A model generated the notes under the pieces. It was not told where the DNA came from and ran no database searches. It saw only the letters and a program-made list of their open reading frames with translations. The translations under genes were made by a program, and so were the position numbers. A stretch of 64,000 nucleotides of DNA from contig QIAM01000039.1 of assembly GCA_003225555.1 (NCBI GenBank), positions 62,001-126,000 of the forward strand, written 5' to 3'. Shown here in pieces: positions 29,065 through 37,875 of this stretch; the stretch's first letter is position 1, and every line of letters begins with the position of its first letter. The stretch comes from Acidobacteriota bacterium. Lineage in GTDB: Bacteria; Acidobacteriota; Terriglobia; Terriglobales; Acidobacteriaceae.

Positions 29065-31116
29065 ATGAGCATCTCTCCGCAAGCATCATTCTGGGCTTTT
29101 CTCTTCTGCTTGCTTGTTACTCTTCCCGCGCTGAGCCAGACGGAGCCGCCTCCGGATGCCTTTCGAGTCCTTGCGCCACCTTCGAAGGGCCCGCAGATCA
29201 CTCCTTATCTCCAGTACCAGACTGATATGGCATGGCAGCAGGACGAAGAGAGAATCGCCGCCTGGCGCAGCATCCGTACGGAACCTGATCTGTTGCTCCA
29301 GCAACGCGAACTGCGGCGAAAAGTTTTGATGATGATGGGCGGACTCCCAACGGTCAGGACTCCATTGCAGGCGAGGATCACTGGCAGCATTCTAATGAAC
29401 GGCTTTCACATTGATAAGGTGATTTTTGAAAGCCTTCCGGGAGTCTATGTGACTGCTCTCGTCTATCTGCCGAATGAACGCGAGGCGGGCAAGAGCAAAA
29501 AATATCCTGCCATTCTCGTGCCTGCTGGACATGCCCCAGACGGCAAGGACCATTATCAATCGCTGTGCCAGCGCCTTGTGCAGCGTGGATATGTTGTCCT
29601 GGCCTGGGACCCGGTCGGCCAAGGAGAGCGGAGCCAGTTCTGGGATGCAAAGGCCGGCAAGAGCCGCTACAACCTGATTTGTGCCGAGCATGCTGTGCTC
29701 GGCAACCTCGCATACCTGGCGGGCACGAACCTGGCGCGCTGGGAAATCTGGGACGGATTGCGCGCCTTTGACTACCTGCTCACACTCCCCGAGGTCGATT
29801 CCAACCGCATCAACATCACCGGCACGAGCGGCGGCGGCTTTCAGGCGATACACATCGCTGCTCTGGAGCCTCGCATCAAGGTCGCCGCGATTTCCTGCTA
29901 CATCACTGCCCTGCCCATGCGCATTCACAATCGTATCTTCAAGGATCCCGACAGTGATCCGGAGCAGGATCTTTACGGCATGATCTCGAACGGCGTTGAC
30001 AATGCTGGATTGCTCGCCCTGATGTATCCGCGACCGGTATTCGTCGCCGCTGCCGTGCTCGACTTCTTCCCCATCGAGGGCACCGAGAAAACTTTCCGCG
30101 AGGTGCAACAGCTTTACGCTCGCTTCGGACATGGTGACCGCATCGCTATGAGAGAGGGCTATCATGGCCACGAGTACTCGGATGCCAACCAGGAAGCAGC
30201 ATTCGAGTTCCTGGATCATTTTAATCAAATGCCTACCCTGCGAAATCTGGCCTCCGTTAAGCAACTCGACGCGAAGCAACTGCAATGTACCTCGACCGGC
30301 CAGGTAATGCAGGATTTTCAGGACGCAAAGCCGGTGGCGGACTTAATTCGGGACTATTACACCGAGCACCAAGGGCAACCAGCAGAATCAATTCGGCAGC
30401 TCTATTTCGGCAAGCGTTATCCGGAAATTCGTTCGTGGAAATTAGTCCCTTACGGCAACGTTGGACCTGCTGTCGACATTATCGCGTGGGAAAATGCCGG
30501 CAGCTCCACATTCCAAGACATAGCGATCGATCGATATCTCCTGCATCACAGCCACAATCTCGTGATGCCTCTGATCCACATCCACAGCACCACCGGCCAA
30601 AGCAGGCGCTGGCTGCTGTGGTTCACCAAAGATGGCAAGGCGGCTGCAAACGATTGGGCGGAGATCGTTAAGCAGCTCAATGCCGGATACGATGTCATCA
30701 GCTTTGATTTTCGCGGACTGGGCGAAACGCGCATGCCTTACAAGGCTGTCTCTGAGGACGATCCTTCCCTCGCGCTGATGGACGACGCCCAGGCCTATGC
30801 CAATCCACTTTCAAGCGTCTTAGCCGACTACGTATATAACTCACTGTTAACCGGCAGGCCTTATTTCCTGCAGATGATCGAGGATGCCGAGATCGCCATC
30901 CGTTTCTCTAGAGGGAAACTGCACGCCGGCTCGTTTTCCATTGTCAGCGATCCGGAGAGCGCAATCCTTGCTGCCGCCATTGCCAGCACGCTTAGTTCAG
31001 TGAGCCCTGGCCCGCATCCGGCTGTGGAAGTCATGAAGTGGTCGGAGCTCGTTTTGCAGCGTCGCGAGCTATGGCCGATTCACTACTTACTGCCCGGCGG
31101 CGCATACATTCAGTAG
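29065..31116 (+). CDS. Secreted alpha/beta-hydrolase (acetyl xylan esterase/CE15-like) with second degenerate hydrolase domain
   Basis: About 683 residues with a signal peptide (FWAFLFCLLVTLPALSQ). The first domain carries PAILVPAGHAPDGKDHYQSL, the oxyanion region DPVGQGER, the nucleophile elbow GTSGGG (Ser) and a late GYHGHEYS (His). This is a carbohydrate-esterase-type triad. After residue 420 a second alpha/beta-hydrolase-like segment (VISFDFRGLGETRMPY) lacks a GxSxG. It probably removes ester groups from polysaccharide alongside the neighbouring lyase. A GTG at 29035 overlapping the regulator stop (GTGA) is an equally possible start adding 10 residues; the ATG at 29065 is chosen to place the signal peptide at the N-terminus. 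Confidence 0.75.
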   Translation: MSISPQASFWAFLFCLLVTLPALSQTEPPPDAFRVLAPPSKGPQITPYLQYQTDMAWQQDEERIAAWRSIRTEPDLLLQQRELRRKVLMMMGGLPTVRTPLQARITGSILMNGFHIDKVIFESLPGVYVTALVYLPNEREAGKSKKYPAILVPAGHAPDGKDHYQSLCQRLVQRGYVVLAWDPVGQGERSQFWDAKAGKSRYNLICAEHAVLGNLAYLAGTNLARWEIWDGLRAFDYLLTLPEVDSNRINITGTSGGGFQAIHIAALEPRIKVAAISCYITALPMRIHNRIFKDPDSDPEQDLYGMISNGVDNAGLLALMYPRPVFVAAAVLDFFPIEGTEKTFREVQQLYARFGHGDRIAMREGYHGHEYSDANQEAAFEFLDHFNQMPTLRNLASVKQLDAKQLQCTSTGQVMQDFQDAKPVADLIRDYYTEHQGQPAESIRQLYFGKRYPEIRSWKLVPYGNVGPAVDIIAWENAGSSTFQDIAIDRYLLHHSHNLVMPLIHIHSTTGQSRRWLLWFTKDGKAAANDWAEIVKQLNAGYDVISFDFRGLGETRMPYKAVSEDDPSLALMDDAQAYANPLSSVLADYVYNSLLTGRPYFLQMIEDAEIAIRFSRGKLHAGSFSIVSDPESAILAAAIASTLSSVSPGPHPAVEVMKWSELVLQRRELWPIHYLLPGGAYIQ

Positions 31117-31155
31117 CGGAAGCGGCAACACTGGCGGGAGAAGAATCGGCTACCA

Positions 31156-32473
31156 ACTAGATTGGCCGGACAATTCCCTCCTGTGTGGCTCGTGTATTCC
31201 GCACGAGCAGCAGCACGAGAATCATCCCAACGAACGGCACCAGCCCAGCGACAATGATGATCGAATCGAAAGAGTGAGTGGCCAGGGATTAATGTGCGTC
31301 GGAAAAGTGCCCAATCAATTCGAATGCGATGATCGTCCCGATGCCTGCGCCCGTCCCGCCCATTCCACTCACAGAGGCCACCGCATCGCTCTTGGACAGA
31401 TCGGAAGGCAAGACATTCGCGATTGTCGTGAACGTACCGTAACAGAACGTAGCCAGCGCGAACAGCACGGTGATTGCCGCCAGGTTCACGGTTACGATGG
31501 TCGGGATGAGCAGCATCACTCCAATCCCACCGAAGACGACTACCGCCTTGCGGGCTGCGCCTAATGACCAGCCGTGATTGATCAAGTACCGGCAGCTGTG
31601 TCTCCCATAAATTCCCGAGATCGGCTGCAATAAACGGAATCCAGATCGCAATGAGCCCGCTTTTCAGCGAGATTCCCTTTGCCACCAGGTAAATGGGAAA
31701 CCAGTCTGCAATGAAGAACCACACCGGATCCGTAACCCTTGCGACAATCGTTCCCCAGGTTTGCGGGAGTTTCAGCAAGTCGACCCAGCGAGAATGATGT
31801 GTGACCGCACTTTGCGGATCGGTGGCGTCGGCAAGGATTTTTTGCCGCTCCGCCGCACTCAAGCCGCGGATGCTCCCGTGGCAGGTGGTACGCGCTCCGC
31901 CACACGAGCAGCCAAATCAGCCCTAACAATCCCGGAACGACGAACACGGCACGCCATCCCCAACGGAAATAGATTGGCAAGATAACAAAAGGAGCGATCG
32001 CGCTGCCAATGGAAGAACCGCTGTCGAAAAATGCCGTGGCCAGCGCTCTCTCCTGTTTCGGAAACCACTCGGACACGGCCTTCGTCGCACCGGCCAGTTG
32101 GCGGATTCGCCGGCACCCAAGAAAAACCGGAACGTCGCAAAACTGTAAAACCCGCGGGAAAGAGAAGTGGCGATCGAAACTATCGAGTACCGGAGAACGG
32201 ACAGGCTCAATCCGCGCCGGGTGCCCACGCGATCCATAAATCTCCCGCACACCGTTTGGCCCACTGAATACGCAATCCGGAACCCGATAAGCAGGTTCGC
32301 GTAGTCGGTGTTTGTCCAGTGATAAGTCTCCTTGAGATATGGCGAAAGCAGGGCGAGAGTCTGGCGATCGATATAGTTGATGACCGTAGAGGCGAACAGC
32401 AGACCCCGATCCACAAGCGCAGATTGTGGATGGGGCGCACATTCGGCGCGGTGGCTCTGTCGGCATGTTGCAT
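31156..32473 (-). pseudogene. MFS hexuronate-type transporter (ACS family), multiply frameshifted
   Basis: The parts are recognisable in order but scattered over three frames. MQHADRATAPNVRPIHNLRL runs from 32473. STVINYIDRQTLALLSPYLK to GAGESANWP follows. GATKAVSEWFPKQERALATA to WRSAYHLPREHPR comes next, then AAERQKILADA to LIAIWIPFIAADLGN. The end is GIGVMLLIPTIVTVNLAAIT to GHFSDAH. Frame changes lie near 32400, 32090, 31863, 31610 and 31585, and an in-frame TAA at 31289-31291 precedes the last helix (SIIIVAGLVPFVGMILVLLL). Family members import hexuronates such as glucuronate. With this many lesions it is dead. It starts 11 bp after nagB, so it was the last gene of that operon. Confidence 0.88.
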
Positions 32474-32483
32474 GTCCGGCGGA

Positions 32484-33245
32484 TTACGTCGCGGCAGGAA
32501 CTGCTGAAGTTAACAGAGCCGCAGAATCCTTGTCGAGATAAATGGTGGCGTTCGGGTGCCGGCGCAAAATCGATGCCGGCACCATCGGCGTAATCTCTCC
32601 TTCAAGTGACTGTTTCACAGCTTGCGCTTTGCGCTCGTCCGGAACCACCACGATGATTTCCCTGGAGCGCAGGATCTGTCGCACGGACATCGAAATCGCC
32701 TGTGTCGGAACATCCGCCACACTCCCGAACCATCCCTCATTCACTTGCTGCTGCCGGCACGTGTGGTCGAGTGGGACCACCAGATAAGAATCGTCGATTT
32801 CGAAGTCTGCGGGCGGATCGTTGAATGCCAGGTGCGCATTCTCCCCAATTCCGACAAACGCCAGATCGACCGGTTCGCGCTGAAGTTCTCTCCCGACTTC
32901 AGCGACCGAACGTCGAGGATCTCCGTCGCCGTCCAGGAAGTGATATCGAGTGATCCCCGTCTTGCTGATCAATCGCTCGAACAGATACTTCCTAAAGCTC
33001 GCCGGATGCGTGATGGGAAGTCCGATGTATTCGTCAAGGTGGAAAACTTCGACGCAACTCCAGTCGATGCCGGAAGCAGCGGTCAACGCCTCAAGAAATT
33101 CGAATTGCGATGCGCCCGTAGCTGCAACAATTCGAGCGACGCCCTGCTGGCGTATGGCTCGCCGAATCGAAGTCGCGGCCTGATCTGCCGCGGCGCGGCC
33201 TAAAGAATCCTTACCTGCAAGAATTTTGATCTGCAAATGAGACAC
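32484..33245 (-). CDS. Glucosamine-6-phosphate deaminase-like protein (NagB/GlmD family)
   Basis: A 253-residue cytoplasmic enzyme. Family marks are [18 protein letters not shown] (phosphate loop), [10 protein letters not shown] (catalytic Asp region), and [19 protein letters not shown] with the catalytic His. NagB converts glucosamine-6-phosphate to fructose-6-phosphate and ammonia. Many such paralogues in sugar loci act on other amino-sugar phosphates, so the substrate is not fixed. The start is a GTG at 33245 with GGAGG upstream. It lies between two pseudogenes of the same operon and is itself intact. Confidence 0.82.
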   Translation of the reverse strand: MSHLQIKILAGKDSLGRAAADQAATSIRRAIRQQGVARIVAATGASQFEFLEALTAASGIDWSCVEVFHLDEYIGLPITHPASFRKYLFERLISKTGITRYHFLDGDGDPRRSVAEVGRELQREPVDLAFVGIGENAHLAFNDPPADFEIDDSYLVVPLDHTCRQQQVNEGWFGSVADVPTQAISMSVRQILRSREIIVVVPDERKAQAVKQSLEGEITPMVPASILRRHPNATIYLDKDSAALLTSAVPAAT

Positions 33246-33272
33246 CCTGTTTTCCTACCTCCTGGTACCGAA

Positions 33273-34324
33273 CTAGCGTGTGCCCTCAGCGCGCGCCAAA
33301 CGTGTGCAGTGATAACTCATCATGCGGTCGGGGACCAGGAACGCCTTCTCGAATTCCGTATCTGCTTCTTTCCTGTTTCCGAGCGCAGCCTGGAGCGCGC
33401 CTGCCGTGTAATGCCACCAACTCGCAAAACTGCTCGTCTGCGTGCGACCTTCCGCATCGGCGCTGGCCGATTGAAGGCGCTCCTGCCACACCGTCCCATC
33501 GAATCCAGGCAGCTTTTGCGCAGCTAGCCAGGCCCACAGCACCTGGTCGGGCGTGGAAGCCTTTGATGCAACCTGAAACTTCGCCTCTGCCTCCTGCGTT
33601 CTCCCGCACGTGGCATACGCCGTTCCCACCAGGTACTCTGCTCGTGGAGCGTCGACGATCGGCGCCATTTTCGAATCATCCGAAACTCGGACAGCAGCAT
33701 TGTTCCACCAATAGAACCGGTGCCGGACATCGCTTCGGTTGCGGAGGCGGACGCGCTCTTCCAGAACCGTCGATCCGGGGCGGAGCAGCAGCTTTACGTG
33801 CCATTCCATGCCATACACGCGGTCGACGTCCCGACAAACACCGCGTCGCGACCGTCCGGATTCTGGCGAAAAGCGAAGTCCACGGGCGACATGCTGGCCC
33901 AGTTATGGGAGACGGGAAAATTGAACTCGATACCAAATCCGGCCCACGCTCCGCGATAACCCACCGCCGCTGTCTTGATAGAGGAGTTGTCATAGCACAT
34001 CGACTGCCCGGAGATCTTGTCGATGCACGTATAAAGGTGTCCGCCGATGTCAGGCACGATCGTGCACTTCAGATACTCGTTCTCCAGGTAGATCGCACGC
34101 CACCCGTGGTCTACTCGGCGGCTGCTAAGGTTTTCCCGCAGGGTATAGGGATAATTAAATTTGTTGGCGGTGAACTGATCGAAAGCAGGATTCGGATCTG
34201 CCGTTCCTTCTTCATACGTAGGCAACGTCAGCCTTCCTTCCCAGACTCGAACTTGGGCGCATACGTCCGCTCGCGGCAAGATTGCGAAACCGAAAACCGC
34301 ACAGAGATAGGTATGGGGTCGCAT
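33273..34324 (-). pseudogene. DUF5107/TPR protein with frameshift and large internal deletion
   Basis: The N-terminal part (signal sequence, LTLPTYEEGTADPNPAFDQF, YLENEYLKCTIVPDIGGHLY, VGYRGAWAGFGIEFNFPVSH) is the start of a DUF5107 protein, a sugar-mutarotase-like fold. The frame shifts near 33815 and resumes YGMEWHVKLLLRPGSTVLEE to NNAAVRVSDDSK. It then jumps straight to the C-terminal TPR part (EYLVGTAYATCGRTQEAEAK to the end). Family members are usually around 1000 residues, so several hundred codons are missing at about 33670. It is dead or strongly reduced. It starts directly after the amidohydrolase stop. Confidence 0.8.
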
Positions 34325-35542
34325 CTAGATTCGCAGCACCCGGGCAGCGTTCTCGTAGTACACCTTGCTCAAGATAGAATCCGGCAAATTGATTCCGTAA
34401 ATTCGCCACCGCCCCTGTGGTGGCACTTTCGCCGGAGCGTAGTCGAAGTACTCGTCGTCGGTCTCCAGAAAGCGGAAGTAGATTTCATACAGCTTATTGT
34501 TGAACACTTGCTGCGGATAATCGTCTCCATGGGGAGTCGCGTCCGTCCCGAACAGAATCCGGTCCTGATGTTTGTCGAAGAATCTCCGGGCTGTCCTTGG
34601 CTGGCGGCCGAGTTCGCCGATGCGCGCGGCGATGTCGACGAACATGTTCGGGTAGCGGTCAAGATTATCGGAAACGTTTTGCAGATCCTCAGCGAAATTT
34701 CCGACGTGCAGCACAACAAACTGCGTCCTGGGATGCCGGGACATAACACGATTGCGCGCCGCGAGCAGCTCTTCATTGCTCGGAAAATCGCCTCCGTAAA
34801 ACGACCAGTCGGGATGATTGTTCAGCTCTTCGTAGCGCTCGTTAAAGCGGTCTGTGGGAGTAAAAAACGCGATCGGATCCGAAACGTGAATCGCCACCGG
34901 CATATTGAGCTGCGCGCACGCCTCCCACATCGGATTGAATCGTGGATCGTCTATTTTGACGAGCGTCCCCGATGTGATGTTCTCGCGCAGATAGAGCCCG
35001 AGGGTCTTCAGAATCTTCAACCCTCGGGCTCCGTCACGATGTGCCTGCTCGATCGCCTGAGCCTGCAGCTTAGGATAGTCCGCCTCTTTGAACCGCATAT
35101 ATGAAGGCTCAGTAAAGGTGTAGAACCTTCCTAGATAAGCGCGGTCATATCTCGCCACCGTGTCCGCCAGCCCTTTTTCATACCCTCCCGTCAGATTCAC
35201 CATCGCGCGAATGTTCTTCCGCTCCATGACTGACACCAATTCTTGTGGCGTTCCCAGGTACTGCCGGTCGGCGGCAAGCTCGACTCCCGCTTCCGACTTC
35301 GTCGAGACCGAAATGTGAGTATGGACATCAATGACGGGAAATTTCGCTCGTTCAACGCGCGATTCGTGCACATGTAGCATGCTCTTCGGCTCGTAGTGCG
35401 ACAGGTCGAGCGGTTTGGGAGCCGGCGGCCTTTCCGCTTGCGCGTTCGCACGCGGCATGGCGAGCCTTGAAGCTCCTGCCATCAACCCTGCGCTATAAAG
35501 CCATTGCCGGCGATTCATCGAGACCCGATTGTCATCTCCCAT
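34325..35542 (-). CDS. Tat-exported amidohydrolase (Amidohydro_2 family)
   Basis: A protein of about 405 residues. The N-terminus MNRRQWLYSAGLMAGASRLA is a Tat-like signal. The body is a TIM-barrel metal hydrolase: FPVIDVHTHIS (HxH metal site), NMPVAIHVSDP, FVVLHVGNFAED and RILFGTDATPHGDDYP (late Asp). Relatives are lactonases, decarboxylases and other hydrolases. A sugar-lactone hydrolase would fit a sugar locus, but this is inference. Start choice is open: GTG 35548 (overlaps the upstream stop as GTGA), ATG 35542 (used here) or ATG 35518. It is sandwiched in the operon between the BNR protein and the DUF5107 remnant. Confidence 0.75.
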   Translation of the reverse strand: MGDDNRVSMNRRQWLYSAGLMAGASRLAMPRANAQAERPPAPKPLDLSHYEPKSMLHVHESRVERAKFPVIDVHTHISVSTKSEAGVELAADRQYLGTPQELVSVMERKNIRAMVNLTGGYEKGLADTVARYDRAYLGRFYTFTEPSYMRFKEADYPKLQAQAIEQAHRDGARGLKILKTLGLYLRENITSGTLVKIDDPRFNPMWEACAQLNMPVAIHVSDPIAFFTPTDRFNERYEELNNHPDWSFYGGDFPSNEELLAARNRVMSRHPRTQFVVLHVGNFAEDLQNVSDNLDRYPNMFVDIAARIGELGRQPRTARRFFDKHQDRILFGTDATPHGDDYPQQVFNNKLYEIYFRFLETDDEYFDYAPAKVPPQGRWRIYGINLPDSILSKVYYENAARVLRI

Positions 35543-35544
35543 GT

Positions 35545-37797
35545 TCACTGCCCAGGCTGAAGTGCCCGTGTGGCGATATCGACGGGCTTATCCTTTCCAC
35601 GCACCGACCCGTGCCAGACGCTACCCCCGAATGTCGTCACATAAATATGGTCACGGTCTTGCGGATCCGGGACGACGCGGTGGGCCCACTTGAAATTGAA
35701 CCCCGGAACGCGCGACCAGTGCAGTCCTCGATCGGCAGACCGCCATACGGAAGATTCAAAGCCCGCCGCATACAGAATCTTCGGATCCACCGGATCAATG
35801 GTTACGTCGTAGACGTGCTGGTCCCGATCGAGCACCGCCTGCCAGCCTTTGCCGCCATTCTCCGAGAGGTAGATCCCTCCGCCTTCCCCATGTTGCCCGA
35901 CGGCGCGGGCCCACGCAGCCAGATACAACCGATCGGGAGCTGCGGGATCAACCGCCAGACCGTTGGGAGCATTTACTCCGGGCGGAAGTGTAACCGGTTC
36001 CCAGTGTTCGGCGGCGTCGGTTGATCGATAGAGCGCGCCGTCGCCGGCATTCCCGATGCTGCCATCTTCCGAACGTCGCGCCAGAAGCACATACAGAGTT
36101 CCGTTCGTGCTACGGGCCAATCGCCACGCAAATGGTTCTGACTGCGTGATCCCCTGATTCTTCAGTGTCCAGGTTCGTCCGCCGTTCACGCTCTTGTACA
36201 ACCCCCGTCCGAACCCGGAAACGTAGAGAACGCGCGCATCCACTGGGCTGGTCGGGTCTAGAAGAATGTGTGTAGCGGCGGTCTCATCCATCCCCCCATT
36301 CCATTTCGCCCAGGTCTTGCCACCGTCATCGCTGCGGCACACACCACCCTTGTATGTCGACACTGCAGTGTGCCGCCACATCTTCGGACGAGGCAGATCG
36401 TGCGTACCGCTGTTCACACTCCAGGCCCGGCCCTTCACCTTCGGATCGAAAACAATCCAGTACGTCGTATTGGTCCACTCGTCCGGAACCCCCATCGTGG
36501 CGCTGGTCCAGGAAGTCCCTCCATCCTCGCTACGGAACACCCCGATATCCGTATATGTAATGAAGATGCGCCTTGCGTCGAATGGATCAAAATGCACGCC
36601 GTAAGTCGTCGTCACATCCAGGCCGACTGTGGTCCAACTCGCATTGTTGATCTTGCGCGAATAGATTCCGCTCCAGGTTCCGCCGCCATCGGTAGTGCGC
36701 ATTGTGCGGCCGAGGTCAGTGCCGTATGCAAGGTTCGGGTCCTGGTCCGCCACTGTCATATTCAGGGGATTCTCTCCCCACGTGATGCCAAAACGGTCCG
36801 TAATCCAGTCATCATGAACGTTGTTCGCCGGACCGGAGGATTCCTTCCAGACCAACTGCCAATCCTCGCCTGAGTTGGTAGTCTTGGCCACGCCCAGCCA
36901 GGTTTTCCCGTCGATCGAGAGATCGCTATAAGAGAGGTACGCAGTTTCCGGATGATGCAAGCTGGTTGCGATCGCGCGGATTTTGGCGCCGCTGCCGCGA
37001 AGCGCGCATTCACGCCAGCTTGCCCCGCCATCGTGCGAGCGGAACGCTCCGCGCTTTGATATGAAGTAAATCACCGGTTGCTCGGCAGAATCGAATCCGA
37101 GAGAAAGGTCTGTGGCAGCAGCGGGCAACGGCAGAGTGCGAACGCTCGTCCCTGTAACCACTGCCAGTGAATTCGTGGCGCCCACGAAAAGCCGCCGCGC
37201 CCCGGACTGAGAGTGCGGATCAACCCAGAGCCGTCGCACATTCGCGAGCAATTCCGTCTGTTTCTGCCAGTGTTCCCCTGAGTCGCGGGAAACAAATAGG
37301 CTTGGATTCTCCTTTCGACCCGCGGCTACGTAGAGTGCCCGAGAGTCGGCGGGATCGATCGCCATCGCGTAAATGTCGCCCAGCGGATCCGACGGGGCGA
37401 GAATGGTTTCATTCGCGTGGTCGGAATTCATTTTCAGACCACGTACCGTCGAAGGCGCCGGGGAGACCAAGGCCCAGGTTTCTCCGCCATCCCTGCTCCG
37501 CCATAGCCCCGTCGCGTGGGCGTACATGGTCTTCGGATCCTGCGGATCGAAAACAAAGAAGTTCACGACGCCGCGAAGGTTGAACATCCGCCAGGTTTGC
37601 CCGCCGTCGTGCGTGATGTAGGAGCCCGTCATATCGCAAGAAACGAGAACAGTGTTTACATCGAGTGGGCTGATCGTCGGGTTAAACATCGCCCCGCCGC
37701 CACCGGGACCGATCACGCGAAAATTTCCCGGCCGCTCTGCCCAGACGCTGGTCAGGCAGAAAACAAAAGCGATGGCGATAGTTATTCTGAATTTCAT
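35545..37797 (-). CDS. Secreted BNR/Asp-box repeat protein (sortilin/GH74-like beta-propeller)
   Basis: A 750-residue exported protein with a Sec signal (MKFRITIAIAFVFCLTSVWA). At least eight Asp-box motifs S-x-D-x-G-x-T-W occur, such as THDGGQTW, SRDGGETW, TTDGGGTW, SEDGGTSW, SDDGGKTW and SVNGGRTW. These build one or two beta-propellers as in xyloglucanases (GH74), sialidases and VPS10 proteins. I see no residues that decide between hydrolase and binding protein. It lies 78 bp after the TonB receptor and is coupled to the amidohydrolase, so it probably processes or binds the imported glycan. Confidence 0.8.
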   Translation of the reverse strand: MKFRITIAIAFVFCLTSVWAERPGNFRVIGPGGGGAMFNPTISPLDVNTVLVSCDMTGSYITHDGGQTWRMFNLRGVVNFFVFDPQDPKTMYAHATGLWRSRDGGETWALVSPAPSTVRGLKMNSDHANETILAPSDPLGDIYAMAIDPADSRALYVAAGRKENPSLFVSRDSGEHWQKQTELLANVRRLWVDPHSQSGARRLFVGATNSLAVVTGTSVRTLPLPAAATDLSLGFDSAEQPVIYFISKRGAFRSHDGGASWRECALRGSGAKIRAIATSLHHPETAYLSYSDLSIDGKTWLGVAKTTNSGEDWQLVWKESSGPANNVHDDWITDRFGITWGENPLNMTVADQDPNLAYGTDLGRTMRTTDGGGTWSGIYSRKINNASWTTVGLDVTTTYGVHFDPFDARRIFITYTDIGVFRSEDGGTSWTSATMGVPDEWTNTTYWIVFDPKVKGRAWSVNSGTHDLPRPKMWRHTAVSTYKGGVCRSDDGGKTWAKWNGGMDETAATHILLDPTSPVDARVLYVSGFGRGLYKSVNGGRTWTLKNQGITQSEPFAWRLARSTNGTLYVLLARRSEDGSIGNAGDGALYRSTDAAEHWEPVTLPPGVNAPNGLAVDPAAPDRLYLAAWARAVGQHGEGGGIYLSENGGKGWQAVLDRDQHVYDVTIDPVDPKILYAAGFESSVWRSADRGLHWSRVPGFNFKWAHRVVPDPQDRDHIYVTTFGGSVWHGSVRGKDKPVDIATRALQPGQ

Positions 37798-37875
37798 GGC
37801 TTCTCCGGGCTGAAGCGACTGCCCGGGCGTTTCTCGCTTGTTATGGACAGTCGTTCTGCAGACAACTGGTTCAGC

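Noticed and set aside
33278-35104. A 608-codon open frame on the plus strand
   Set aside because: It is antisense to the DUF5107 remnant and the amidohydrolase, has no domain I recognise, and its amino-acid make-up is that of a reversed high-GC coding frame.
34325-35542. The amidohydrolase as the missing L-fuconolactonase
   Set aside because: It is Tat-exported and lies in a different locus 17 kb from the fucose operon; the fold fits but the context does not.
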